Source of the DNA: DATLGB01 sp963726825
GTDB lineage: Bacteria > Actinomycetota > Thermoleophilia > Solirubrobacterales > Solirubrobacteraceae
Length of the DNA: 64,000 nucleotides
NCBI GenBank assembly: GCA_963726825.1
Contig: CAVSDT010000001.1
Coordinates: 1,054,001 to 1,118,000, forward strand
Direction: 5' to 3'
Under the pieces are notes generated by a model, which saw only the letters and a program-made list of their open reading frames with translations, had not been told where the DNA came from and did not search any database. Shown piece by piece: positions 34,444-42,900 of this stretch. The position numbers were made by a program, and so were the translations under genes. The first letter of the stretch is position 1. The number at the start of each line of letters is the position of its first letter.

Positions 34444-35291
34444 GTGGGCACCTGCTCACCGAGCCAGGTGGCCGCCCGCCGCCACATGGGGTTCAGCGCC
34501 ACCGCGTGGCCCATGTGGTCCTCGCCCTCGAACGCCGCGAGATCGGCCTCGTCGCCCGCCGCGCGGGCGGCGGCGACGAAGCGCTGCGAGTGGGCGATGG
34601 GCACGACGTCGTCGGCCTCCCCGTGCACCGCCAGCGTGGGGACGCCCAGCGGCACCATGTGGATCGGCGAGGTGGTGGCCAGGCGCTCGCGCGCGACCTC
34701 GCACTGCCCGCACGGGGAGGAGGCGACATCCGCCTCGGCGACCTCGACGTCGGTGACGCCGATGAGGGCGGCCACGCGCTCGGCGCCCTCGTCGTCCTGC
34801 GCCGCCTTCGCCGCGAGGTCGAGCACCCCGGCCTGCAGCACCGCTGCGACGACGCGCACGCGCGGTCCTGCACCCGGCGCGCCCGCGGGCAGGCCGGGAC
34901 GGCCGGCGATCCAGCCCGCCAGGTGCCCGCCGGCGGAGTGCCCGGCCACGGCGACCCGGTCGAGATCGAGCGGGTGCGCGGCCGCGAGATCGACGAGCAG
35001 GTCGACGGCGGCGGCGACGTCCTCGAACAGGGCGGGCCACTCGCCCCCGCGCGCGTCGTCGGGACCCGGCGACAGCCGGCGGTACTCGATGTTCCACGCC
35101 GCCCAGCCGCGCGCCATGAGGTCGGCGGCCAGGTCGTCCATCAGCTCCGCCGCGTACTCCGCCTTCCAGAACCCGCCGTGGACGAGCACGCAGACGCGGA
35201 ACGGGCCGTCGCCCTCGGGCAGGTGGAGCTCCCCCCACTGGGAGGGGAGCGTCCCGTACGCGTGCCTAGAGGGCGTCGAGGGCATCGGCAA
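34440..35291 (-). CDS. Alpha/beta hydrolase, probable kynurenine formamidase
   Basis: Esterase/amidase of 283 aa. The oxyanion motif HGGFW (residues 38-42) and nucleophile elbow VAGHSAGGH (Ser119) match the animal/yeast-type arylformamidase HGGxW family, distinct from bacterial KynB. Asp in EADDVVPI and His in EGEDHMGHA complete the triad. It should hydrolyse N-formylkynurenine from TDO. The gene sits between an aminotransferase (26-bp overlap) and kynureninase (4-bp overlap), which supports the assignment; the enzyme family alone would only say HGG-type esterase. Confidence 0.82.
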   Translation of the reverse strand: MPMPSTPSRHAYGTLPSQWGELHLPEGDGPFRVCVLVHGGFWKAEYAAELMDDLAADLMARGWAAWNIEYRRLSPGPDDARGGEWPALFEDVAAAVDLLVDLAAAHPLDLDRVAVAGHSAGGHLAGWIAGRPGLPAGAPGAGPRVRVVAAVLQAGVLDLAAKAAQDDEGAERVAALIGVTDVEVAEADVASSPCGQCEVARERLATTSPIHMVPLGVPTLAVHGEADDVVPIAHSQRFVAAARAAGDEADLAAFEGEDHMGHAVALNPMWRRAATWLGEQVPT

Positions 35292-36348
35292 GACGCTTGA
35301 CGCCTTCGCCGATCTCGTCGACGGTCACACCGGAGTAGGCGAGCCGGAGGGTGTTCTCCCCGCCGTCGAGGAGGAAGTCCGTCCCCTTGACGAAGACCAC
35401 GCCGCGCTCCTTGGCGGCGGTCTCCAGCGCGGCGACGTCGGTGCCCTCGGGGAGCTCGACCCACATGAAGTAGCCCCCCGACGGCGGCTCGAACCGCGCC
35501 TGGGGCAGGTGCTCGCCGAGTGCCGCCACGAGCGCGTCGCGGCGGTCGCGCAGCGCGTTCTTGACCGTGTCGACCGCCGAGTCCATCCGCCCCGAGCGGG
35601 CGAACGAGTTCACGATCGACTGGGCGACCATGTTCGGCGAGATGTAGGTGTTGGTCGCGATCCCCTGGATCTGCTTGATCACCGCGGCCGAGCCGACGAG
35701 GTAGCCGACCCGGATGCCGGGGCAGACGGTCTTGGAGAACGAGGAGGCGTAGACGACCTTGCCCGCGTCGTCCTGGGAGACCATCGTGGGCAGCCCCTCG
35801 CCCTCGAAGCGGATGTCGATGTAGGGGTCGTCCTCGAACAGGACGAAGTCGTACTCGGCGGCGAGGCGCAGCAGGTCGGCGCGCTTGGCGGCGCTGAGCG
35901 TGTAGCCGGCGGGGTTCTGGAAGTTGGGGATGACGTGCGCGAGCTTCGGCCGCAGGCCGCCCTTGAGCAGCTCCTCGAGCGCGGCGGTGTCGATGCCGTC
36001 CTCCTCGAGGGTGACCATGTGGACGTCGGCGCCGCGGTTGCGCAGGTTCAGCAGCGTGCGGTCGTAGGTCGGGGACTCGACGACGACGGCGTCACCCGGC
36101 TGCACCAGGAGCTGGAAGAGGAACGCGTCGGCCTGCATCGAGCCGTTGGTCACGAGCACCTGGTCGGCCTCGACGCCGTGCTTGTCGGCGATCCACTGGC
36201 GCAGCGGGACGTAGCCCACCGAGGTGCCGTAGGCGGTCGTGCCGGCGGGGTCGGAGTCGAAGGCGTCCAGCGCGGCCTGCTTGAGGCCGTCCACGTCGAC
36301 GATGTCCAGGGACGGGGCCCCGCGGGCGAAGGAGATCGTGTCGGCCAT
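35266..36348 (-). CDS. PLP-dependent aminotransferase, possible kynurenine/2-aminoadipate aminotransferase
   Basis: Fold-type I aminotransferase of 360 aa. VTNGSMQADAFLFQLLVQPGD, the Asn in PNFQNPAG, Asp-Asp in FEDDPY, the Schiff-base Lys in SSFSKTVCPGIRVGY, and Arg in NTLRLAYS are the LysN/KAT II and MocR-partner subfamily pattern. In this context it may convert kynurenine to kynurenic acid, or act on anthranilate-pathway or branched amino acids. ATG 36348 is preferred to the longer GTG 36366 because a TAGATT box at 36361-36356 lies seven bases before it, and the longer start would fall inside that box. It precedes the formamidase with a 26-bp overlap. Confidence 0.88.
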   Translation of the reverse strand: MADTISFARGAPSLDIVDVDGLKQAALDAFDSDPAGTTAYGTSVGYVPLRQWIADKHGVEADQVLVTNGSMQADAFLFQLLVQPGDAVVVESPTYDRTLLNLRNRGADVHMVTLEEDGIDTAALEELLKGGLRPKLAHVIPNFQNPAGYTLSAAKRADLLRLAAEYDFVLFEDDPYIDIRFEGEGLPTMVSQDDAGKVVYASSFSKTVCPGIRVGYLVGSAAVIKQIQGIATNTYISPNMVAQSIVNSFARSGRMDSAVDTVKNALRDRRDALVAALGEHLPQARFEPPSGGYFMWVELPEGTDVAALETAAKERGVVFVKGTDFLLDGGENTLRLAYSGVTVDEIGEGVKRLADALDAL

Positions 36349-36355
36349 GGAGGTG

Positions 36356-36361
36356 AATCTA
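36356..36361 (-). promoter_or_regulatory. -10-like box TAGATT of the kynurenine cluster
   Basis: TAGATT, a TANNNT -10 match, seven bases before ATG 36348. The first three bases are the TAG stop of the preceding DMT transporter gene. The same seven-base GATAGATT core precedes the acyl-CoA carboxylase alpha gene. Confidence 0.5.
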
Positions 36362-37234
36362 TCCACCCGTCCGCCGGCCCGGGCTGTCGGTCGCCAGCCA
36401 GGAGCCGGCCAGGATCAGCGGCAGGCCGACGGCCAGCCCGGCGCCGAGCGGCTCGCCGAGCACGAGGACGCCGAGCAGGACGGAGACGACCGGGGCGACG
36501 TAGGCGGTGACGGCCGCCCGCGACGCGCCCGCCGTCGCGACGAGCATCCCGAAGAGGGAGAAGTTCACCGCGCCGTAGAAGACGCCGAGGGCCACGACCG
36601 CGAGCAGGCTCTGCGCCGTCGGGTCCGACCCCGGTGCGGTCAGGGCGGCCGGGACGAGGAGCACCACGGCGCTGATCGCGAGACAGGTGCCGACGAGTCC
36701 GATCGTCGGGACGCCCACGAAGTGGCGATGGAGGTACAGGCCGCCCGCCGCGAACGAGCCGCAGCCGGCGAGCACCAGGCCGGCACCGGCGAGTCCCGCG
36801 CCGCCCCCGCCGACCTCGACGCCGAGCAGGAGCACCACGCCGGCGGCGCCCGCGAGCATGCCGGCGAGCCGCATCCCGCCGACGACCTGCGTCGCGTCGT
36901 AGCGGCGGGCGAAGGCGACGGTCACGATCGGCCCCGCCGCCATCAGCACCCCGACGAGGGAGGACGGGATGCGTGCGGAGCCGGCGATGATGAGCAGAAA
37001 CGGCGCGGCGAACTCGAGCACCGCGAGGACGACGAGCGAGCGCCGACGGCCGCGCAGCGCCCCGAGCTCCCCGCGGCGCAGCGCGAGCGGCAGCAGGAGC
37101 GCCGCTCCGATCGCGACGCGGCCCTCGGCCACCACCGCCGCCGGCAGCGTCTCCACGGCGACCGCCATGAACAGGTAGGCGCTGCCCGACAGCGCCGAGA
37201 CGACGACGAAGAGGGCGAGCGCCCGGCGGCTCAA
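36359..37234 (-). CDS. EamA/DMT-family transporter
   Basis: Ten-helix membrane protein of 291 aa with two EamA repeats; the last helix pair begins VLGEPLGAGLAVGLPLILAG, the usual G-E-P signature. A TTG start at 37234 is proposed, overlapping the stop of the exported protein upstream as TTGA; no ATG or GTG occurs near the first helix (LALFVVVSALSGSAYLF), and the longer frame upstream is antisense-like. Its TAG stop forms part of the -10 box of the aminotransferase. Substrate unknown; export of an aromatic amino acid product is conceivable. Confidence 0.82.
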   Translation of the reverse strand: MSRRALALFVVVSALSGSAYLFMAVAVETLPAAVVAEGRVAIGAALLLPLALRRGELGALRGRRRSLVVLAVLEFAAPFLLIIAGSARIPSSLVGVLMAAGPIVTVAFARRYDATQVVGGMRLAGMLAGAAGVVLLLGVEVGGGGAGLAGAGLVLAGCGSFAAGGLYLHRHFVGVPTIGLVGTCLAISAVVLLVPAALTAPGSDPTAQSLLAVVALGVFYGAVNFSLFGMLVATAGASRAAVTAYVAPVVSVLLGVLVLGEPLGAGLAVGLPLILAGSWLATDSPGRRTGG

Positions 37235-39009
37235 GGACAGCCGGCCGGCTGGTCGGCGTAGACCGCCGTCAGCGTGCCGGCGGTCGCGGCGCGCACGAGC
37301 ACGGTGGCGGCGGTGATGCCGCGCTGGGCGCCGGAGCTGAGCCCCGGGCGCAGGACCGGCTCGGCGGCGTCGGGCAGCCGCAGCGAGCTGCGGGCGTTGC
37401 CGAGGGTCGTCCCGTTGAGGCAGACCGGGCCGCCACGCTCGTCGAAGAGGCCCTGCACGCGGAACGCCTGGCCGGCGGGCGCGGTCCAATCGAGACGGAC
37501 GCCGTCGACATCGGGCCGGTAGGTCGCGGAGAACGGGGCGAAGGTCGTCCCGTCGCGTTTGACGAAGCGGCCGGTGATCGTCACCCACCGGCGCCGCCGG
37601 CCCGTCCCGAGCCGGATGTCGTCGCCGATCGGCAGGGCGTCGCCGGTGCTCGTGACTGCGACGGGCCCGGCGCTCGGCGGCGGGTTGGTGCAGGTCCCGC
37701 GCGCGCACGCGACGCGGCGGTCGAACGGGCGCAGCGGCAGCGCGTCCTCCCAGTGGCCGTCGGCGCCACGGCGCTTGAAGGCGACGAGCCCGAAGTCGGC
37801 CCGCCCGTCGTCGGCCGTCCGGTGCGCCGGTCGCAGCTTGACCGCCCACCAGCGGTCGCCGGAGCGGACGGTCGCGAAGCGCGAGCCGCGCCCGGAGGAG
37901 ATCGCCGCGCCGTCGACGTCGGCGGGCAGCGCCGCGATCGGGCCGTCAGGGAACGCCGGGTCCAGCCACAGCAGCCCGAGCGCGGTGAGGCCGGTGTAGG
38001 CCGGCAGGCTCGCGTAGGCGTCCAGCCCGGCGCGCTCGTCGCCGTCCGGCGCGGGAAGGCCGAGGGCGGGGACGAGCAGGAGCCCGCCGGGTCCGAGGTG
38101 GCGGGCACGGAAGCGCTCGAGCGCGCGGCGGGCGAGCGCCCGCATCCGCGGTGCCGCGGGCGGGTTCAGTCGCGCCGCGATCTGCGCGCCGTAGGCGGTG
38201 AACGGCAGCGCCCACGACTCCTCCTGCGACCGGCCCCAGTACGCGACGTCCCCGTCGGGGGCCATGAGCGTCGCGCTCCCCTCGGCCATGGCGACGACGG
38301 TGGCCTTCAGCTCGGGTGTCGCGGACGGGCCGAGCAGCTCGACGGCCCGGGCGAGGAAGGCGAGGGTGAGCGCGTGGTAGGCGATCGGGTTCGCCCCCGG
38401 GTCGGAGAACACCGAGCCGCGGACGCCGCGCCGGCGTTGGCTGTAGACGGCGGCGTAGCGGGGCACGCCGACGTCGAGCACGCCGGCGGCGTCGACCGCC
38501 TCGCCCGGCGCGAGCCCGACGCCCGCGTGCGCCGCCGTCAGCAGGCGCAGCACCTCGGTCAGGCTGTGGTTGGAGTACCGCGTCCCGACGGTCCGCACGA
38601 GCACGGTGCCCGCCACGCGGGCACCCAGTGCGGTGCGCAGCTCCGGTGACAGGCGCGGCCCGAGCGTGTCGTAGGCGGTGGCGAGGGCGAGGTCCTCGAA
38701 CACGCTCGGCTTCCCCGCGGTGACGCTCGCGGGGTGCTCGATCGCCCAGCGCAGGGCGCGCTCGCCGGCGGCCGTCATCGCGGCATCGCCGGCGGCAAGG
38801 CCTCGCGACGCCAGCGCGAGCCCGAGCATCGACTCGGCGTACCCGCCGGCCCCGCCGACCCTCGCCCCGGGCCAGTCCGTGAACGTGCCCTCGGGGGTCT
38901 GGCGGTCGAGCCAGGGCGTCAGGATCGGGTCCAGCGCGACGTCGGCGGCCCGCGCCGGCGCGGCCAGCAGGGCGAGCGCCAGCACGCAGGAGGTCAGGAC
39001 CCTGGCCAC
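37231..39009 (-). CDS. Exported protein with alpha/alpha-toroid-like N-terminal domain (592 aa)
   Basis: Secreted protein of unknown function. Signal peptide VLTSCVLALALLAAPARA is cleaved near residue 22. Residues about 25-330 are helical and contain WLDRQTPEGTFTDWPGA, RYSNHSLTEVLRLLTAAHAG, NPIAYHALTLAFLARAV and a WGRSQEESWALPF segment, resembling the barrel of heparinase- or alginate-lyase-like proteins. The C-terminal 250 residues are beta-rich with four Cys, which may form disulfides. No catalytic residue is certain. GTG 39009 follows TAGCGT by eight bases. A polysaccharide lyase is possible but unproven. Confidence 0.8.
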   Translation of the reverse strand: MARVLTSCVLALALLAAPARAADVALDPILTPWLDRQTPEGTFTDWPGARVGGAGGYAESMLGLALASRGLAAGDAAMTAAGERALRWAIEHPASVTAGKPSVFEDLALATAYDTLGPRLSPELRTALGARVAGTVLVRTVGTRYSNHSLTEVLRLLTAAHAGVGLAPGEAVDAAGVLDVGVPRYAAVYSQRRRGVRGSVFSDPGANPIAYHALTLAFLARAVELLGPSATPELKATVVAMAEGSATLMAPDGDVAYWGRSQEESWALPFTAYGAQIAARLNPPAAPRMRALARRALERFRARHLGPGGLLLVPALGLPAPDGDERAGLDAYASLPAYTGLTALGLLWLDPAFPDGPIAALPADVDGAAISSGRGSRFATVRSGDRWWAVKLRPAHRTADDGRADFGLVAFKRRGADGHWEDALPLRPFDRRVACARGTCTNPPPSAGPVAVTSTGDALPIGDDIRLGTGRRRRWVTITGRFVKRDGTTFAPFSATYRPDVDGVRLDWTAPAGQAFRVQGLFDERGGPVCLNGTTLGNARSSLRLPDAAEPVLRPGLSSGAQRGITAATVLVRAATAGTLTAVYADQPAGCP

Positions 39010-39036
39010 GGCGCCGGACGCTACCGGCGCCCCCGG

Positions 39037-40776
39037 TCAGGCCCGCGGGCGCGGGACGCGGATCCGCAGCGTCCGGGTGACCTCGGTGCCGTCGGCGTCG
39101 GTGAAGCGCGCCGACAGGCGCAGGACGACCCGGCGGCCGGCGCGCAGGCGGCGGTTGACCGTGCGCCGCAGGCGCCGGCCGACGAGCACGGACGCGGTGC
39201 CGCGGCCGCCCTTGGCGATCCGCAGGGCCTTCGGCGGGACGGCCAGCCGCCCGAGCCGGCCGGCGCCTGCGCGCCGCAGCTCCCCGCGGACCCTGGCCCG
39301 GCAGGCCGGCCCGCCGCAGCGAAGGCGCAGCTTGACGACCTTGCCGCGCAGCAGGCGCCTCGCCGTCGCCCTGCCGGAGCCGTCGAGATGCAGCGTCGGC
39401 TTGAGGACGAGCGACGCACCGGGGTCTGACGGGCTGATCGGCGTGGGGGTGATGCCGAGGATGACGCCGGGGTTGGCCGGCGTGACCGGCTGGCCCGCGC
39501 TCCCGCCACCGCCTGCCCCGTCGCCGCCCCCGGCGCCGGTGCCGGCGTCGCTCGGCGTCGCGGCCGGGGTGGTGAAGGTCGTGTCGGGCCCGAGCGTCGC
39601 GGTGCCCGCGGCGTCGTTGTTGGCCACGAGGCGGTAGTGGTAGGTCGTGCCCGGTCGCAGCCCGGTCAGCGGCGCGGCGAGCGCGGCGGTGGCGGTCGCG
39701 CCCGTGCGGAAGCCGCTGCCCGTCGTCGCGCCGTACTTCGTGTCGACGCCCCAGTCGAAGGAGAACGTCGTGAAGCCGCCGTTGGTGGCGAGCGACGCGT
39801 TCATCGTCGCGGCGGTCTGAGAGACGCCGGTCGCGTCCGCGCCCGTGACGTCGGGCTTGCGCTTGACCGCCTCGTAGGCGCCGACGTCGATCTTCGGGTC
39901 GATGAGCCGCAGGTTCCCGTCGAGATCGAGCTCCCCCGGGGCGTAGAACGGGTCGAAGTCGGCCGGAACGCAGGCGTCGATCGTCGCCGAGCCGGCCGGC
40001 GCGCGGTAGTCGGTGAAGGTCGCGGGGAAGGCGATGGCGCGGACCTCGGGCGAGGTGGAGACGCACCTGATCGTCGCGGCCCCGGCCCCAGGGCCGGTGA
40101 TCCCGTGCTGCGGTCCGGACGCGATCACGCCGAGGATGGACGCGGTCGAGCCGGCCTCGAGCGTGACACCGTCGCCGCCCGTCGCCACCGCCGTGGTGTT
40201 GCGCACCACGGCATCGCCGGAGGCGCGGATCCCGGAGGACGTCGGGCCGGTGCTGGTGCACAGCGACTCGCGCAGCTGCGCGAGCGCGTCGACGGCACAG
40301 CCGTCGTCGGCGCTGCGGACGACGACGCGGTCGATCAGCGGGCGCTCGGCGGGCGCGCCGCCCCCGGCGGGGATGCCGATGGCGGAGATCGCCGCGGAGC
40401 CGCCGGCCGCCGCCTTGCGGAGCTCGACGTCACGGACGACCCCCGTGCCGGTGACCGACAGCTGGTCCGCGAGCTGCACGACGGGTCGCGCGCCGGCGCC
40501 GATCGCGGCGCCGCGGACGGCGTAGCCGTCGATGAGCGGCAGGGGCGAGCCGTCCGGTGCGTACGAGCCGGGCGCGAGCGTGACCACGTCGTCCGTCTCC
40601 GCCGGCGCCTGCTGCGAGGCGGCCAGCGCCTGCGTCATCGCACCCCGGAGCGAGCACGGGGATCCGGCGGTGCACGCGACGCCGGAGCCGCTCGGCGAGG
40701 CGAAGCGCTCGAGGGCGTGTGCGGGGCCTGCGGCGAGCCCGAACGCGAGCAGGGTGAGGGCCAGACACCGGCGCAT
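39037..40776 (-). CDS. Exported protein with parallel beta-helix-like and FnIII-like domains, basic tail (579 aa)
   Basis: Secreted surface protein. Signal peptide LALTLLAFGLAAGPAHA precedes the ACTAGSPCSLRGAM opening of choice-of-anchor-Q/parallel beta-helix proteins. Beta-helix-like repeats run to the PKIDVGAYEAVKR close, near residue 310. A fibronectin-III-like domain follows (LTGLRPGTTYHYRLVANNDAGT pattern), then a Gly/Ser linker with GGGDGAGGGGSAG, and a C-terminal Arg-rich beta domain of about 120 residues. No enzyme motif. ATG 40776 follows TAGCGT by six bases. Probably an adhesin or matrix component. Confidence 0.83.
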   Translation of the reverse strand: MRRCLALTLLAFGLAAGPAHALERFASPSGSGVACTAGSPCSLRGAMTQALAASQQAPAETDDVVTLAPGSYAPDGSPLPLIDGYAVRGAAIGAGARPVVQLADQLSVTGTGVVRDVELRKAAAGGSAAISAIGIPAGGGAPAERPLIDRVVVRSADDGCAVDALAQLRESLCTSTGPTSSGIRASGDAVVRNTTAVATGGDGVTLEAGSTASILGVIASGPQHGITGPGAGAATIRCVSTSPEVRAIAFPATFTDYRAPAGSATIDACVPADFDPFYAPGELDLDGNLRLIDPKIDVGAYEAVKRKPDVTGADATGVSQTAATMNASLATNGGFTTFSFDWGVDTKYGATTGSGFRTGATATAALAAPLTGLRPGTTYHYRLVANNDAAGTATLGPDTTFTTPAATPSDAGTGAGGGDGAGGGGSAGQPVTPANPGVILGITPTPISPSDPGASLVLKPTLHLDGSGRATARRLLRGKVVKLRLRCGGPACRARVRGELRRAGAGRLGRLAVPPKALRIAKGGRGTASVLVGRRLRRTVNRRLRAGRRVVLRLSARFTDADGTEVTRTLRIRVPRPRA

Positions 40777-40794
40777 GACGAGACGCTACCGGAG

Positions 40795-40840
40795 GACGGG
40801 CGCCCGCCGGGGGAAGTTCTGCCCCGGCCGGACGCCCGTC
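40795..40840 (-). terminator. Long interrupted stem-loop after sucCD
   Basis: Outer arms GACGGGCG (40795-40802) and CGCCCGTC (40833-40840) pair perfectly over 8 bp; inner arms CCGGGG (40807-40812) and CCCCGG (40822-40827) pair over 6 bp, around a 9-nt loop. It starts 14 bases after the sucD stop on the minus strand and ends just ahead of the promoter of the next gene. There is no T tract. A likely terminator or RNA 3' end protector for sucCD. Confidence 0.6.
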
Positions 40841-40854
40841 TGAAGCGGTGCGGC

Positions 40855-41736
40855 TTACTGCTGCAGCGAGGCGGCGATCTCCGCCGCGAGCTCGGCGACC
40901 TCGGTCGGCGACTGGCCGACCTTCACGCCGACGGCCTCGAGGGCCTCCTTCTTGGCGATCGCCGTGCCGGCGGAGCCGGAGACGATCGCGCCGGCGTGAC
41001 CCATGGTCTTGCCGGGAGGGGCGGTGAAGCCCGCGATGTAGGCGACGACCGGCTTGGAGACGTGCTCGGCGATGTAGGCCGCCGCCTCCTCCTCGGCCGA
41101 GCCGCCGATCTCACCGGACATGACGATGAGCTCGGTCTCCGGATCGGCCTCGAAGAGCTCGAGGACGTCGATGAACGACGTGCCGGGGACGGGGTCGCCG
41201 CCGATGCCGACGATCGACGAGTTGCCGAAGCCCTTCTGGGCCAGCTCGTTGCCGATCTGGTAGGTGAGCGTGCCGGAGCGCGACACGACGCCGACGTTGC
41301 CCTCGGAGAAGAACGAGGCCGGGATGATCCCGACCGACGCCTTGCCGGGGGAGAGGATGCCCGGGCAGTTCGGCCCGACCAGGCGGGTCTTCGTCCCGAG
41401 CAGGTGGTTGTAGACCCGCAGCTCGTCGTGGGCGGGGATGCCCTCCGTGATGCAGATGACGAGCTCGATGCCCGCGTCGGCGGCCTCGAGGATCGAGTCG
41501 GCGGCGAAGCGCGGCGGCACGAAGACCATCGCGGTGTTGGCGCCCTCGGAGGCGACGGCGTCGTGGAACGTGTTGAAGACCGGGATCCCCTCCACGTCCT
41601 GGCCGCCCTTGCCGGGGGTGACCCCGGCGACGACCTGCGTGCCGTAGCGGCGGTTGTTGAGCGAGTGGAACGTGCCCTCGCGGCCGGTGATGCCGGACGT
41701 GCAGAGCTTCGTGTTCTTGTCGACCAGGATGCTCAC
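40855..41736 (-). CDS. sucD: Succinyl-CoA synthetase alpha subunit
   Basis: Alpha subunit of 293 aa that binds CoA and carries the phosphohistidine. Features: SILVDKNTKLCTSGITGREG start (CoA-binding Rossmann), PNCPGILSPGKA, RSGTLTYQIGNELAQKG, and the active-site His in TMGHAGAIVSG. With SucC it interconverts succinyl-CoA and succinate with substrate-level phosphorylation in the TCA cycle. GTG 41736 overlaps the sucC stop (GTGA). It can take up succinyl-CoA made by the mutase at the end of the window. Confidence 0.97.
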   Translation of the reverse strand: MSILVDKNTKLCTSGITGREGTFHSLNNRRYGTQVVAGVTPGKGGQDVEGIPVFNTFHDAVASEGANTAMVFVPPRFAADSILEAADAGIELVICITEGIPAHDELRVYNHLLGTKTRLVGPNCPGILSPGKASVGIIPASFFSEGNVGVVSRSGTLTYQIGNELAQKGFGNSSIVGIGGDPVPGTSFIDVLELFEADPETELIVMSGEIGGSAEEEAAAYIAEHVSKPVVAYIAGFTAPPGKTMGHAGAIVSGSAGTAIAKKEALEAVGVKVGQSPTEVAELAAEIAASLQQ

Positions 41737-42872
41737 TTCGCCAGCTCCACGACCTTGTTGGCCGCCCCGAGCATCGTCGACTCGGGGTGGACGTTGGGCA
41801 GATCCGCGTCGGCGAGCAGCTTGCGGCCCGCCTCGTCGTTGGTGCCGTCGAGGCGGACGACGAACGGGACCTTCGGGTCGAGCGTCTTGAACGCCTCGAT
41901 CAGCCCGGCCGCGACCTCGTCGCACCGGGTGATGCCGCCGAAGATGTTGAACAGGACGGCCTTGACCTTCGGGTCCGAGAGGATGACCTCCACCGCCGCC
42001 GTGATCTGGGCCGCGTCGGACCCACCGCCCGCGTCGAGGAAGTTCGCCGGCTCGCCGCCCGCGTACTTGACGACGTCGAGGGTGGACATGACGAGCCCGG
42101 CGCCGTTGCCGAGGATGCCGATGTCGCCGTCGAGCTTGACGTAGGTCAGGCCGCGCTCGCGGGCCATGGACTCCTGCTCGTCCTCCTCGGAGGACGCGCG
42201 CAGCACCGCGTTGTCCGGGTGCCGGTAGGCCGCGTTGTCGTCGAGGGTGACCTTGGCGTCGAGCGCCATCACCTGGCGGTCGCCGGTGACGATCAGCGGG
42301 TTGACCTCGGTGAGGGTCGCGTCCTCGGCCACGAAGGCGTCGTAGAGCTTCTCCAGGAGCGCGCCGATCGGGCGCACGACGTCGGCGTCGACGCCCGCCT
42401 CGTAGGCGAGACGACGGCCGTGGAAGGCCTGGAAGCCGAGCAGCGGGTCGACCCAGAGGCGGGCGATCGCGGTCGGATCCTTCTCCGCGACCTCCTCGAT
42501 CTCGACGCCGCCCTGCGTGGAGAGCATGATCAGCGGCTTCTTCGCCGCCCGGTCGAACACGACGGAGGCGTAGTACTCCGACGCGATGTCGGACGCGGCT
42601 TCGACCCACACCTCGTGGACGGTGTGCCCACGGATGTCCATGCCGATGATGTTGGTGGCGTGCTCGGTCGCTTCCGCGCGGTTGGCTGCGACCTTGATGC
42701 CGCCGGCCTTGCCGCGACCGCCGATCTGCACCTGCGCCTTGATGACGCAGGGGTATCCGATGCCCTCGGCTGCTTCGACGGCCTCGTCGACGGATGTCGC
42801 CGGCTGACCTGAGGGGACCGGAACACCGTGGCGGGCGAAGAGCTGCTTGCCCTGGTATTCGAGGAGGTCCAT
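41733..42872 (-). CDS. sucC: Succinyl-CoA synthetase beta subunit
   Basis: Beta subunit of 379 aa with an ATP-grasp domain. MDLLEYQGKQLFARHGVPVP is the family start, followed by VIKAQVQIGGRGKAGGIKVA, EVNPLIVTG with metal/nucleotide ligands, and LNIFGGITRCDEVAAGL near the C-terminus that binds the alpha-subunit phosphohistidine region. Its ATG is nine bases from a TAGGGT box that overlaps the promoter of the divergent HAD gene. First gene of sucCD. Confidence 0.97.
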   Translation of the reverse strand: MDLLEYQGKQLFARHGVPVPSGQPATSVDEAVEAAEGIGYPCVIKAQVQIGGRGKAGGIKVAANRAEATEHATNIIGMDIRGHTVHEVWVEAASDIASEYYASVVFDRAAKKPLIMLSTQGGVEIEEVAEKDPTAIARLWVDPLLGFQAFHGRRLAYEAGVDADVVRPIGALLEKLYDAFVAEDATLTEVNPLIVTGDRQVMALDAKVTLDDNAAYRHPDNAVLRASSEEDEQESMARERGLTYVKLDGDIGILGNGAGLVMSTLDVVKYAGGEPANFLDAGGGSDAAQITAAVEVILSDPKVKAVLFNIFGGITRCDEVAAGLIEAFKTLDPKVPFVVRLDGTNDEAGRKLLADADLPNVHPESTMLGAANKVVELAK

Positions 42873-42881
42873 GAGGGGCTG

Positions 42882-42891
42882 ACCCTACAAT
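42882..42891. promoter_or_regulatory. Overlapping divergent -10 boxes (sucC / HAD gene)
   Basis: ACCCTACAAT contains TACAAT on the plus strand (42886-42891) and TAGGGT on the minus strand (42887-42882). The boxes share the central TA, and each lies exactly nine bases before its ATG (42901 and 42872). The whole gap between the start codons is 28 bp, so the promoter is fully symmetric and both mRNAs should be nearly leaderless. Confidence 0.65.
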
Positions 42892-42900
42892 CCCCCCGCC

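Noticed and set aside
36349..36366. GTG 36366 as the start of the kynurenine-cluster aminotransferase
   Set aside because: The first codons would be the TAGATT promoter box; ATG 36348 gives the normal N-terminus.
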